Below are positions 15,346 through 27,600 of a stretch of 64,000 nt of DNA, piece by piece (the stretch's first letter is position 1; the number at the start of each line of letters is the position of its first letter). The position numbers and the translations under genes are program-made. This DNA is from Candidatus Woesearchaeota archaeon (GTDB lineage Archaea > Nanobdellota > Nanobdellia > Woesearchaeales > GW2011-AR9). Below the pieces are notes generated by a model. That model was not told the origin of the DNA. It did no database searches and was given only the letters and a program-made list of their open reading frames with translations. The stretch covers positions 336,125-400,124 of the forward strand of contig JACPIK010000002.1 in the NCBI GenBank assembly GCA_016188115.1. Reading direction: 5' to 3'.

Positions 15346-17718
15346 CTACTTTCTCTTAGCAGCTTGTTTAAGCTGACCTAACTTAGGTTGTATAACTTGA
15401 TTTACACCCATATACCCTATACAACCCCTCATTGCAGTCATAATACTAGATTCACATCGTCTCGTTGCAATCCAATCATTAAGAGGAATTTCACAAACAC
15501 CACTAGCTCGACATCCACCCGGTGCTTGAACAGAAATCCAACCCTCATTTTTCTGATGAGTATACTTGTTTTCATATTCACCCCAATAAACTGGAACTAA
15601 GTGATCCTGAGGATGACCACCTATTTTCTGATATTGGTCAGTGGAAGTATCTCTTTGAATATCATGAGCTTCAAACATCACAAAATTTATTCTATCCTTA
15701 CGTAGACCATAATCTTTCTCCCAATCCACCGGAGGTGCTTTTTGATCAGTAAAAGTGATCTTATTGATATCAACTTTTTGTCCATCTTTCCAACTGCCCC
15801 GTAATGACTCATCAGATCCATAAAAGTCTTTTCCATCAAATTGTCGTGTTTCAAAATGAGGACTAGCTTGAAAATATTCATATAATGCCCAATTACTACG
15901 CAGATCTACCGACCCCCAACTTTTCCCTTTACCAACAACAGCCATATCTTCAAGTATATCATACCCTGTTGTTTGTTTAATGGAACAAATAGCTACATCA
16001 ACACACACAAATTCATTTGTATCGGGAATTTCTTCAAGTGGTTTTCCTTCACTAAAATCAAGAGGTTGACCTTCAAGTAAATTCAAATTATACTTAAACA
16101 AATTTGAGAATTCCTCTTCATTTTCCGGATCAGCACCATTAGCAGTTACACCCGTGTAACGACCAGGATAAACAAAAATGTCTGGACGCCCATTATAATC
16201 AATAAAAGAGTACCCACTTTGACTATTATCATTGTTACTAAACGAAACCGTCATGGGAACAACATCCCTTCCATCCGTATCACTAATAAAAGAAGATTGA
16301 GATCTACTATGAGTCCGAGGATTATACGCTTCTCTTTTGAGAACTTTAGAACCATCATATTCTATTGACCAGTAACCATTATTTATAACCGCAGGACCAG
16401 CAACAGATAGACCCACTTTATTATTTATGTTTGTATATGCTACTCTACCCCCATTAGGACGTACTGTAAAATAATCATAATAATCTGCATTCCCTTCTAA
16501 CCCTCTTCCCTCAAAATAATTTTCTGCTAGAAATTTTCGTTGAATAGGGGGATAATCATCACCTTTGATTAATTCATATCGTGAACCAACCCATTCTTTA
16601 CCAAGAACATTATTCTTTATACCTGACAAAACTGCGCGATCAAGTTTTGTCTCAAAACCTTTTCCTGAAACTTCAAAACCATCTGCTTGATAGTGCACAT
16701 AATTGCCTTGCTTTGGACATGAACCATCATAACATAAGTTAAGTGTTGTTCCAGAGTTTAAAAAATGTATTAACCCTTCTACTAAAACTCCGCCACCGCG
16801 ATCATGCGGATCTACCGACAAAGGCGTTTTTATCTGTGTAACTTTGCCGTTTTCTACTTTAATCTGAGAATTTTTTAATACTATTCCATCATCTACAAAA
16901 TAAACAAACGCATTTGACTTTGACTTAATAGTAATATCTTTTCCAACTTTTGACAAAAATAATTTTGGCCTATTTTCTGGATTTAATATTGTCAATGAGT
17001 TATCCCGAGCATCATACGAAAAATCGGCGCGAGCTGAAACATATTTAAACTGTTGTTCATTATCATTAAAAACCATAACACCTGATTTCCTTTGTTCTTC
17101 TCCAGCAAATACTGTATCTCCAAAACCAAAAGCTTTTCCTTTAATAACTGAGCCATCAATAGTAAGTATCCCACCATCAATCTGTTTTCCACCAATACTG
17201 CCCTTTGTAACTATCATCTCACCCATGTCATTTCTTTGAACCGTTCCCTGAATTGAATGTTTGACCCCTTTAGAAATAAGCTGTAAATTACCATCAGTAT
17301 CTACCTCAAAGTCATATACTCCCACCCAATCAGTAGGATTAACTTGAGTATTATCTTGTGCAACAAGAGTACCATCAGCTTTATAATCAACAATCTCACC
17401 ATTGAGTGTTATAACTACACCCTTCTGTTCCATAAAATGCTCAAAAACTTCTTTATGAGTATTAATTGCACTCGCCCCCTGCTCTTTAAAATATTGATCT
17501 ACAAATTCAGTGTCTCCTTCAGACCACGCTACCTCACTGGTTAGTTGCGTAAAATAGGTATCAATATATTGTTCCTGTTGAAGAGGATCATATTGTGAAA
17601 ACTCATTATAATTTACCATCGCATGATTGTTTGCGCTGGTAAATGGGGAAATAATTACTAAAAACAGAAATATAAAACTGATAAATAACCACCTCTTCTC
17701 TATTCGTTTCATGACCAA
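15346..17718 (-). CDS. Large secreted protein, paralogous to the N-terminus of the giant protein
   Basis: 790 residues. A Sec-type signal peptide (LFISFIFLFLVIISPFTSA) is followed by a helical segment with 'YFTQL', 'QYFKEQ' and 'FEHFMEQ' units, then a long beta-rich region with many short G-x-I/V strands (GGILTIDGSVIKGKAFGFGD) resembling a beta-solenoid. The same order (short 'NYLSG/KYFKG' helices, then beta-rich repeats) opens the 7,647-aa protein. The C-terminal third has several Cys and Trp residues (residues about 575-770) and may be a separate folded domain. It overlaps the pilin-like gene upstream by 10 bp. No enzyme motif recognised. Confidence 0.75.
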   Translation of the reverse strand: MVMKRIEKRWLFISFIFLFLVIISPFTSANNHAMVNYNEFSQYDPLQQEQYIDTYFTQLTSEVAWSEGDTEFVDQYFKEQGASAINTHKEVFEHFMEQKGVVITLNGEIVDYKADGTLVAQDNTQVNPTDWVGVYDFEVDTDGNLQLISKGVKHSIQGTVQRNDMGEMIVTKGSIGGKQIDGGILTIDGSVIKGKAFGFGDTVFAGEEQRKSGVMVFNDNEQQFKYVSARADFSYDARDNSLTILNPENRPKLFLSKVGKDITIKSKSNAFVYFVDDGIVLKNSQIKVENGKVTQIKTPLSVDPHDRGGGVLVEGLIHFLNSGTTLNLCYDGSCPKQGNYVHYQADGFEVSGKGFETKLDRAVLSGIKNNVLGKEWVGSRYELIKGDDYPPIQRKFLAENYFEGRGLEGNADYYDYFTVRPNGGRVAYTNINNKVGLSVAGPAVINNGYWSIEYDGSKVLKREAYNPRTHSRSQSSFISDTDGRDVVPMTVSFSNNDNSQSGYSFIDYNGRPDIFVYPGRYTGVTANGADPENEEEFSNLFKYNLNLLEGQPLDFSEGKPLEEIPDTNEFVCVDVAICSIKQTTGYDILEDMAVVGKGKSWGSVDLRSNWALYEYFQASPHFETRQFDGKDFYGSDESLRGSWKDGQKVDINKITFTDQKAPPVDWEKDYGLRKDRINFVMFEAHDIQRDTSTDQYQKIGGHPQDHLVPVYWGEYENKYTHQKNEGWISVQAPGGCRASGVCEIPLNDWIATRRCESSIMTAMRGCIGYMGVNQVIQPKLGQLKQAAKRK

Positions 17719-18494
17719 ATATCACCCTCTGAAGTATAAATATCATCATACAATGCAAATTGGAATAACAGAGGCGTACTCGAATCACTTTCTTTAACTT
17801 GAAGAATCGTTGTACCTGTTTCAACATTAGAAACCTCTGTAACATCAAAATTAAATTTTTCAGATAACTCCACGATACAACTTAAACACAAACCTTCGCT
17901 GCGGGATCTCTCCTGACTTACACTTGCAGCAAGGGTATACATCCCTTTAACAGGAGCAACCAATGAAACACTAAAATCCTGTAAAGTACCACTCTTGACA
18001 TCTTTTGTTATAGAAATAGGATACAAAATAGTTGCCTCTACATTAAAATCAGTAATAAAAGTAGATACTGTAGGAACACCTAACTCAAAATCATACCCCT
18101 GCTGTTCAAAAAACGTAAATGAACAAGATTGATTAATTTCATCCGCAATATAACGATTTAGCTCAGCTGTAATCATTTCTTCAGAGGGAATATGAACATC
18201 GGTACGATTAAAATAAACCGGAATTTCAATAAGCGTAGAAAAATAGTAAGTGTATACGGGAGGAGTTTGATAGTACCCACCTTTTTGTCCCCATTTTTCC
18301 AATGCTTTTTGAGTAGCATCTTCAAAACAAGACTGTGCATAGACACGCACAGGTTCAAACTCTGAATCTAACAAAGTAGTTCCTAATGGGATAGTATTTT
18401 TGTCTGATGTTACCTTAAAAACTACAAGAAATACAAACAGCGCAATCACACCCACTATTACAAAGATTGTAATCTGCCCTCTTTTAAACATCAT
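17709..18494 (-). CDS. Pilin-like membrane-anchored secreted protein (261 aa)
   Basis: The N-terminus KRGQITIFVIVGVIALFVFLVVF looks like an archaeal class III (prepilin-type) signal: basic, G|Q junction, then one hydrophobic helix. Cleavage by a PibD-type peptidase after Gly is possible, but the usual Glu at +5 is Phe here. The outer domain shares a pattern with two other proteins in this window: a Cys in AQSCFEDATQKALEKWG, then QKGGYY, then NRYIADEINQSCSFTFFEQQGYDF with the second Cys, then beta strands. It heads an operon whose next gene it overlaps by 10 bp. A TATA box lies about 20-28 nt upstream of the start. Confidence 0.75.
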   Translation of the reverse strand: MMFKRGQITIFVIVGVIALFVFLVVFKVTSDKNTIPLGTTLLDSEFEPVRVYAQSCFEDATQKALEKWGQKGGYYQTPPVYTYYFSTLIEIPVYFNRTDVHIPSEEMITAELNRYIADEINQSCSFTFFEQQGYDFELGVPTVSTFITDFNVEATILYPISITKDVKSGTLQDFSVSLVAPVKGMYTLAASVSQERSRSEGLCLSCIVELSEKFNFDVTEVSNVETGTTILQVKESDSSTPLLFQFALYDDIYTSEGDIWS

Positions 18495-18511
18495 ACCAAA
18501 GAAGCATTTAT

Positions 18512-18523
18512 GAATTTATAAAC
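18512..18523 (-). promoter_or_regulatory. TATA box of the 261-aa pilin-like gene
   Basis: On the minus strand this reads GTTTATAAATTC, centred about 25 nt before the ATG at 18494, giving a leaderless transcript that separates this unit from the giant gene upstream. Confidence 0.6.
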
Positions 18524-18550
18524 GTATGCCTCTATCCCTCGTGACGCACT

Positions 18551-18557
18551 AAAAAAA
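18551..18557 (-). terminator. T7 tract downstream of the giant gene
   Basis: Seven consecutive T residues on the minus strand lie 60 nt after the stop codon of the giant gene and before the next TATA box. This fits archaeal U-tract termination; no strong hairpin precedes it. Confidence 0.4.
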
Positions 18558-18617
18558 CGACATTGTCAAATTAACAAATAAGCAAAATATTGGCAGATCA
18601 GTTAACAACAAAACAAC

Positions 18618-21600
18618 CTAATTAGAAGCAACAGCGCCGTCCTCGTCTATCACGCTTCTCAACCCTTCATTGACAAAATCAATATGAATTAGGTTTCGTG
18701 AATCTACAGAGATACGTGGATCCTCATCAACAGCCAAAGCTCCATCTTTTGTACGTGTTGAACCGCTACGTTGGTATTCAACTTTAAGTTTATCACTTGG
18801 TCGAATTGCCTTCGCAGCCTCAGAACACCAACTTCCATAACAGGAATCCGCTTCATAATAGGTAATTGTAGGTACTGCCTGAATGCCCCCACTTTGCGCG
18901 ATATTTCTACATGCTTGACCACCCGCACTGTGGCAGGCAATGATAACATTTCCCACCGTAATATCGCTACCCATCAATCCTTTCAACGCCATTAATGAAG
19001 CCGTGTGAAGTGAATCCATATTCTCCTCTTGTTTTGTCACACTAGGACTCATCCAATACGCATCATAGCTAAGAAGATTACCATCACGATCTAAACCTCG
19101 CCTACCTGCGCTCGTAGGAAACACCAATACAGCATTAGATTTAGAATCAAATAATGCTTTCGCACTTAATTTTAACGAATTGGTATCTTTAATTTTCTCC
19201 TCGCCAAGACCATGGAAGAAATACACCACTGTAACTGGCTTAGAAATATCTACATCATCAGGAACGTAATACCCTACTTCTCTTCCTCCATTGGCAGAAA
19301 CTAATGCAACACTACTCACACCAGGATATGCTAATAATTGCTCATCCATAATCTGCGCCCGTGGAGTTTGCATCAACACAGGATCAAGCACCACAGAATT
19401 ATCAGTTGAACCTTCAGCAGGAACTGAAATAACTTCTTGTGCAAGCACAATTTTTCTTTCTGATTCACGATCAGACAAAGATTGCTCATTTTCCTTCTCT
19501 TCAACCTTACTTTCTACTTTACCTATCTTCACAGCCCCTTTTAATAACCCCGTTCTTCTGACAACCGAGCCAGCAGCACTTGCGCAAGGATTACCTGCTT
19601 GACCAGCAATAGCCTGAGATCCAGCAACACTAGGTACATCACAAGGAATCGCAGAATCCAAAACAGAACCTTCAAGATCATTTAATTCTGAGACAACGGG
19701 CGGTTCTACTGCATCATCAACACCTCTAAAATGCCAATCTTCTGCCCCTTGGAAAATATCAAGACCAACACCAGTAGTATCAATTTGTGGGGGAAGACTA
19801 GGAGTTTTCGTAATCAATCTTCTCAAAAATCCCAATCTGGCATACTCTTCATATCGACCAAACATACCTAGCGCTTCATCAGCCTGTCTCTCCAACGCAA
19901 TCAGACCGTTATCTTTTGCAAAATCACGAATCATACTCCAATCTTTTTTTGTATCAAACCAATGACTATCTTCTACAATGGGAGAACCATCCATTCCTTC
20001 ATTCCAAGGCAAAGTAGGCATAACCTCCTCAGGCGTAATCTCTCGACCATGAACCACCACTGGAGTAGGAGTATTAGAACCTTTAACCATATCTTTACCC
20101 GCCCCAACTGCATCATCCAACAAACCAGCCCCAGTATCACCCAAATCAACATCACATGGCAAATCACCGGCAAGTCCCGCAATAGCCCCACCAACACAAG
20201 GTATCTGACCACGAGCAGAAGAAGGTACACTTAGCTCACTTCCTAAAGTACCTGTTTCACGTTTATAGACAATAATAATCTCACCATCAAGAGCTTTTGT
20301 TTTAAAATTATATTTTGGAAGTGTTGAATGTTGCATATCGAGAACATACCCAGACCCACGACGAATTTTAGCAGCAGGAGTTTGCATTAACGCATCAGCT
20401 GGCGATGCCGTTGGATTTCTCTTTAAATAATCTAAATACACCTCTTTATTTGTCCGAGCCAATTCAGCTTTAATGTAACTTACGTGAGGACTCGCTTTAA
20501 GAGCATCATCATAGAGTCGTCGATTTAATCCTAGACGTTCATAATCTGGATTAACTCCTGCTTCAAGAATAAACAAAGTTGTAGGAGAATTAACATCCGC
20601 ATCATCTAAATGAGTTATGATAAAATCCTGATAGGCAATAGTTTCTCCCCCTACATTAATCTCTAAAGCAAAAATGTTACCTGTCTTTAAAGTAAGAGAT
20701 TGTGTTGCTTCAACAGTGTTGCCTGCTTTATTCTTAAAAGTAATCACCTGCGTATTCCCAATAAGAACTTCTCTTTGCACCTTGCCCAGAGATTTTAACT
20801 GCTCAACACTCGTAGGAGAAGATAAGATAGATCTCCATTCATCGATAACTTGCTCTGAAGATCCCACATCAAAAAGAATTGGATTTACTCCACTAGCATC
20901 ACTAACACCACCATCACAAGGAAGATCGACAGCCCCTCCTGTCAATGAACGCACACCAATCGGACAAGGAAGCAGCGAAGCACCATCAAATACATCCACA
21001 TCCTCTAAAAGAGGTGCATTAGGCATATTATTAAGCACATCAACAGTGCCTTCTTGCCCTGATTGTTTATTCAAAACAGAAACATCTAAATCACTATTCA
21101 ACTTGTTATTTAAATTACTATTTCCCAAATCCGGCACACCCGGTTTCTCGACACGCGATCGACGCAATAATCCATCCCATGCCCTATCAAAGCCAGATCG
21201 TTGCTCTTGTGCTCGATATGCACGTACCTGTTCTAGATGTCTCTCTAAACGTACAGCAAGATCATCATTACCAGCAACACGTGCCTCACCTAATAAATTC
21301 TCAACCGCTTTGAGTTCATCTCCACCTGCAGCCTCAACTGCCACAGTATAAGCTTGTTCATTAGTAACTTGGTCTAAACCATTATCCAATGAACCTCCCG
21401 ACGAAGCGATACCCGCACCGGCACTTGAATCTAATACTTCATCCACTTCATCCAACCCAACCCTAATCTGTGCTTCCAACCTTTGAACATACTTATCATA
21501 CCCCACAGGTAATGGACAAGCTGCCGCACCAGCAGCTTTACCCGCAACATTAGCAGAACATTTAGCAAATTCAATTGTTCCTAAATCCGTACGACGAAGA

Positions 21601-24600
21601 TTACCTTTAGCAATCTCTCTTTCAACTAATTGATCAAATGTTACAACTTCACCTGTAGAAAGCGTAAGAACATTTCCATTACCTTTCTGTAAGATCATAT
21701 CATACTCATCTAAATGCTGACGAATAAATTCCTCCCGTGAACCCCGAGCCATTTTATCTAAAATAAATTCAGCCTGTACACGAGTCGTTCCCTCAACATG
21801 AACCATATCCTCAATTAAAGCAGTACGACTCTCTGGAGTATAAAGCATATCTGCCCATTGCTCTAAACGAGGACGCACCGCCATTTCCATTCTTCTACGA
21901 CTATATTCACCAGCAACCATAAAATCTACCGGAGTGGTTCGAATACTCAAGACATCATTAGGAACGACATGCCCCTCTCTATACCCCGCAACATGCATCA
22001 AATACCAATGAATAAAATCTGGCTCTTTATCTACCAACAAACCAGTTCTCTCTGATCTACCTACATGAAGAGCAACCTCACTATCAGGAGGATGAACCAT
22101 CTTCCCTTCCAACGTAAGCATTAACTCTTGATCCGTTCGACGCATCACTAAATTATCAATACCCTCACGAACAAAATCTTTTTTAATCCTCGAGATTTCC
22201 TGTGACGAAACAGGTATGTCGCTGCTGCTTAAGCGACGAGAAATCAGCTCATCAAGAGGAACATTCTGTGCTTTCTCATAAATATCAAAAGGTTCGCCAG
22301 AAACAGTTTTACCAAAACTAATACTAGGATCAAATGGAGATCGAATCAATTTTTCCCCACCCAATTCTATGAGTTGAGAAGCAAGAACTGGCTCGCCCAT
22401 ATGTTTGCGTAACGTATCAACCAATAATTGATTTTTAGCCCCATCCCACCCATTTAAGTCATCTTCACTTTCTTTAACAACAGGCTTAAGCAAATCCCAA
22501 TGTGTAGCCCCAGCTTCATCAACTCGTTGTACTACTACTGCTTTAGAACCAAATACTACATTAAACCCATAGCTATCAATATCTTTTGAAACAGAATTAG
22601 CACTTGATTGTGTACGTACAATAATAACATCCTGCATTTCACCCGTAGCCTCATTAGCTCTACGCGAAATATACCCTGATTCTCGTAAGCCCTGTACGAA
22701 TTCAGCAGGTGCATCATGTAACTTATTAACAGCAACACCACGCGGAGCAGTAAAAGGAACAACACCAACCGTTTTTTGTGGGCTCAATTGCGCACTTGGA
22801 GTAAGTGGAGAGGTTGTAGCTTTCACTTCTTTAGGAGCTGAAGGTAGCGATGGCAACACAGCAGGCGGTGGAACCTCTTTGTTTACAACATTTGCAGCAG
22901 ATGCAACAGATGCAAAATCATCTCCCACATCTTGCTCACCTAACATCCAACGAATATCTAATTCATCAGTTAATGTTCGAGCAGTAGAAGGAACCTGATC
23001 AGCACTTGCAACATAGCGTGTCAAAGCAGGTTCAAAACCCACATCATTCAAACGAGCCAGTGTTGTATCTAATTCAACAGCATTTCTTGCCAGATCATCT
23101 ACAGAACCAGCAACAATAACACTACCCCCAATATTATCCGCAAACGTAAAGACACCGCCTTGACCTAGATCATCAAGGTTATTACGAAATGCAGACAGAT
23201 CATCAACCGTAACATCAAACGCATCGCCAACACACCCAGCCAATCCAGATATTGCACCCGCAGCAATGGCACAGCGACCAGCGGTATCTCTTCGGACAAA
23301 TCCTTGTTGGTGTGAAATTATTTCTAATGGAGTCTTATCAGAAAATTCTGCTTTTACAAGACCTGAAGAATCAAATACTTTTGCAGTTTGCAATCGTTTA
23401 GCAACCCCAGGATGAAGTTGATATACATCCAACTTACCTATCTGCGTAGTAAGCTCTCGTTGAACTTTGTTTAACACTAAATCTGCTGGTCTTGCCGTAG
23501 GAAAGATAACCCGAACAGCTTCATCAAGAGGCAATACATCAACATTTCTATTGACACGAGCTTGCACGGCAATTCGGCGCGCCGCATAACGAGCTTGCAT
23601 TTCTTCATAAGGAACAAAATTGCCACTTGAAATTCCCTTCGTTCCTGATTGACGAAGTTGAAATGAACGAATTGCCGCTTCACGAGCTGGAGCATCACCT
23701 ACTTTTGTTTTAATAACCCTAATTTGATCTGTTCCAAACCCATTGTTAAACAATACTTTCTCCTGTGCGCCAGCACTATACAAAAATGCCGCTGCTGTTT
23801 CTCGATCTACCCCTGCTTTCTCCATCTTCGCTAGCAATTGACCTACTTTTTCTTCAGATTCAAGCGCAACAGAAAGACGACTAGGCGTTCTAACTGCTTT
23901 ACCTTCAGAAAAAGAATAGATTATGTTCGAACCTTGCACACTCTTCCCGCGTGAAGTCACAAACTGACCATCAGGTGTAACATCTAAATGAGTGGGATAA
24001 AGCGCATCTGAACCATCTTGTTTCACATGCAAGAAACCCAACTCTCCTGCATCAACACTTGCTAATCTAATAAACCCAGCATCATCACGAGCAAGACCTA
24101 ATTGAGCATCCGCAAGCATGGCTCGAGCAATAACATCAGTTGCTTCATCAGCCGCATCCCATCCTTGCTTACGCACAATCTGATGATAACTCACAAGATC
24201 CTGTGCAAGAGCAGAAAATTCCTGATCACCCAACGTAAAACCACCAAGATCTTCTAATTGGATATCGACAATAGCGTTTTTAATATTATTCTTATTCAAT
24301 GGGACGCCAGCAAGCGCAGCATCTATTTGGTTAAATTCATCTAAAGTTAATTTATTCTCTTTAACATAAATTTCTTTCAGCATCTCTTTACGTTCTTTAA
24401 TCACATCAAGCAACGCTGCTCGCTGTTGACCAAGACCAGTTTTCTTAGGAATATTGGTGAAGTCACGCAAAGGTTCACTAAAAACAATATGCAGATCAGG
24501 CTCACCTTCCATACTGATATGACGAATCGTTTTATGAGGAGTAAGAACACCTGCTTCTTCTAAAAGAACAGATGCAGCCGTGTCACGCGCAAAACTATTT

Positions 24601-27600
24601 GTAAATATTTGATCTTCATGTGCAGCAGGAAGAATTTTTGCTAAATCATTACCGAATTGAACTTTACCAAATACTATTGAAGTAGAACCATCCGGTGTAA
24701 CTACCTCATAGATTCGCACACGACGTAGATCAAGATGAGAAAGTACTGGATGATCAACACGTAATAATTTTGTTTGTTCAGGCAACTCCCAATACTTCCC
24801 CGTAAATAATAATTCTGGTGTATCTAAGATTCGTACTGCCCCCTCAGGAAGATTTAACTGATGCGCATTCTTAGGAATCATTTTCCGAACTGAATCAGAC
24901 ATTGGTTTTACATCAACTACTCTACGCGGGACAATACCTCCTTCAACTTTGATCGCCTTCCCATTCAACGAAACTTTATCTCCCTCAACCAAAAGCGAAT
25001 ATTTTGGAGCAGGCATCGGAGGCGTAACAACAGGTTCAACAGAAGCAAGAGTAGGACGAGATGCTGATGCAGACATTGCCCTAGGCGGCGTACTTACCGG
25101 CGCTTTATCCATCTTAAATAATTCTTTTCTTGCTTGTTCTATAGGGTATAAAACCCCATTCTCATCGACAACTGCTTTTCCATTATTCTCAATAAGCAAA
25201 CGTAAATCAGAACGTAAATTTTTGCTATTGCGTTGTAAATCGAGAACCAGCACTGATGCTTCTTCTTCATTATACACATTATTTTTCATTAAAAGTCGCT
25301 TAAGTACCTCTGGTTTCTCATTAGCCAATGTTTTAATTTGATTAAGATGCGTACCAAAGCGTTTTTCAAATTTCACCGCATCAAATGCACCATCAACAGT
25401 CACAAAATCTGCTTTTTGAAGAGGAACATAAATTTGATCATTCCCTCCAAAAATTCTTAGTTTTTCATCAAGAGCCCTTTTAACTCTATTTGGAGGAGAA
25501 TATTTCCAACCTAATTGTGAGCCACTAAATGCATAACCTGCGTCAACAGGAGCTACACGCGCTGTCTCGCCCAAATGTTGTAAACCCCACTCTCGATCAG
25601 CAAACCTCGACCACACTGTAAGTGCCGCATGGAAATCAAGACTCTCTTGTAATCGTGCAGCCTCTTCAGGAGGCAATGATCTCATAACTTCATCAAGAGC
25701 TGAAAAATCCACTTCTTTACCTACAGAAGTATACCCAGCAATGACACGACTTGCAACCAAATTAACATTTCCCGGTGCTGCTAAATATTCCTCCTCCGCT
25801 AAAAAAGTATATCTTCCTAAAGGATCTAACTCTTCCATAAGTTGACGTTCACCGCGATGACGACGAATTAAGTCACTTGCAGCAGATTGACTTAAAACAT
25901 CATCAGCTGAAATAGCATCAATTTTTCCTGCCTCAGCTTTTACCACCCATTGATCAACATCCTCAAAAGAGTCTCCCTCGACGAGAATAGATCTATCACG
26001 ACGCATAAGAACGGCGCTATCTAACCCTAACTCATTTGCCGCAGACTCAGGAGCGCTGCTTGCTAATTCTTTCCCTAGAGTTTTAGGGGCAGGAGTTGTA
26101 CGGCTGCTGCCTAATCTCTCAATCTCACCTGTAAAACCATGCTCTCGCATAAAGTCACGAGTCGTCTCAGACAATCCATCAACATCAATGAATCCCGACT
26201 CACCAACTTTTAGATCAGATACTCTAGAAACAATACGAGGCATGCCAAGCGCTTCATCAAATAACGTAACTGTGATCTCAGGTTCAATACAATCAGTAGC
26301 TGTACCCATACCTGCAACAGCCGCTACAGCTTTTCCACCAATATTATTAATAATACACCTTCCCTTGAAATGATCACGCAATACTTCAACTAATTCATCA
26401 TCACTTGCAAAAGGATGTGAACGCGCAACTTCTTTAACCTCATCTTTTAAGAAGAATGCATTACCTTCATTTACACGAACACTAATCCCTCGTTGAGCTT
26501 TAATATTCATAAGAGATACTTCATTTCCAGACGCGTGATACTTCCACCCGCTTTTTGTATCTAAAACACCTTTTAAAATCCCATCTTCTATCTCTGATTC
26601 AGCTTTGAGGATATCAGGAACAGGATCTCTCTTTAATGGACCTATTCTCCACCAACTTTGACCTCTAGCCTGTTGTTGTGCTAATACTTGATATTTCGCA
26701 GCAATCTCTGGCTGACCCATTCTCTGCGCAACAACAGCGATTTGATTAAAAAATTCCCTACGATCAGCAGAATCAACAGGAAGATGTAAATCTACCTCAG
26801 TGTACGAAAACTCTCTTCGAGGAACAGGAGTGATTGGAGCAACAGCAGGTGCAGGCACTGGCGTTCTAATAGCTTCTCGCACAGGAGAGACAGAAGCGGG
26901 AATTTGCTCAACAACAGCAGGTCTAACAGGAGGAACCAAAGAAAACTCACCCCTATATTTGTAAGGTGTTGGCGTAGCATAGTTAGGATATATCCTTTTC
27001 AAATCTGGTAATAATTCCCTTAATTCAGGCATAGCAACATCAGTATTAAATCGATCTACTGCTCTTGCAACACCTTCACGAAGAGAAAATGGAAGTTTTT
27101 CTAAGCCAACAATTTCCGTAACTACGCCGGTTAAACCATCATTTCTCAAAATTAACTCATAATTACCTTTTAAAATAGGATCCAGTGGATTTTTCTGACC
27201 AGTATGAAATCCCGCTATTTCACCACGTGGAGTAACATACATAGCTGTTCCGGCGGAATTACCACCCGCATTACCACCTATTGATTCTGTTTGCATCACC
27301 TTCTTATATTGAGTATTGATAACTTGAAAGTTAGATTCAATTAATGAAGAGGAGACACCACTTGATCCACCTAGGAAACTAGGATCAACATCTTCACTCA
27401 CCCACACATGTTCTTCTAATCTATCTTTACTTAAGTAAACTATTCCTGGACTTCCAGTTCCATCATCCGCTAAATACAAAGCAACTTTTGTTTCATCCTG
27501 ACCAATATACCTTCCATCATAGACATTACCACTCTTTGACTGTAATTTAATCCTCGTTCCCGCTTCCGGAACAGTTCCATCAGCGCGTGCAACCCGTTTA

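Noticed and set aside
20674-21351. A 225-codon open frame antisense to the giant gene
   Set aside because: It is the reverse-strand reflection of a well-supported coding frame with Ser/Pro-rich composition and no family features.
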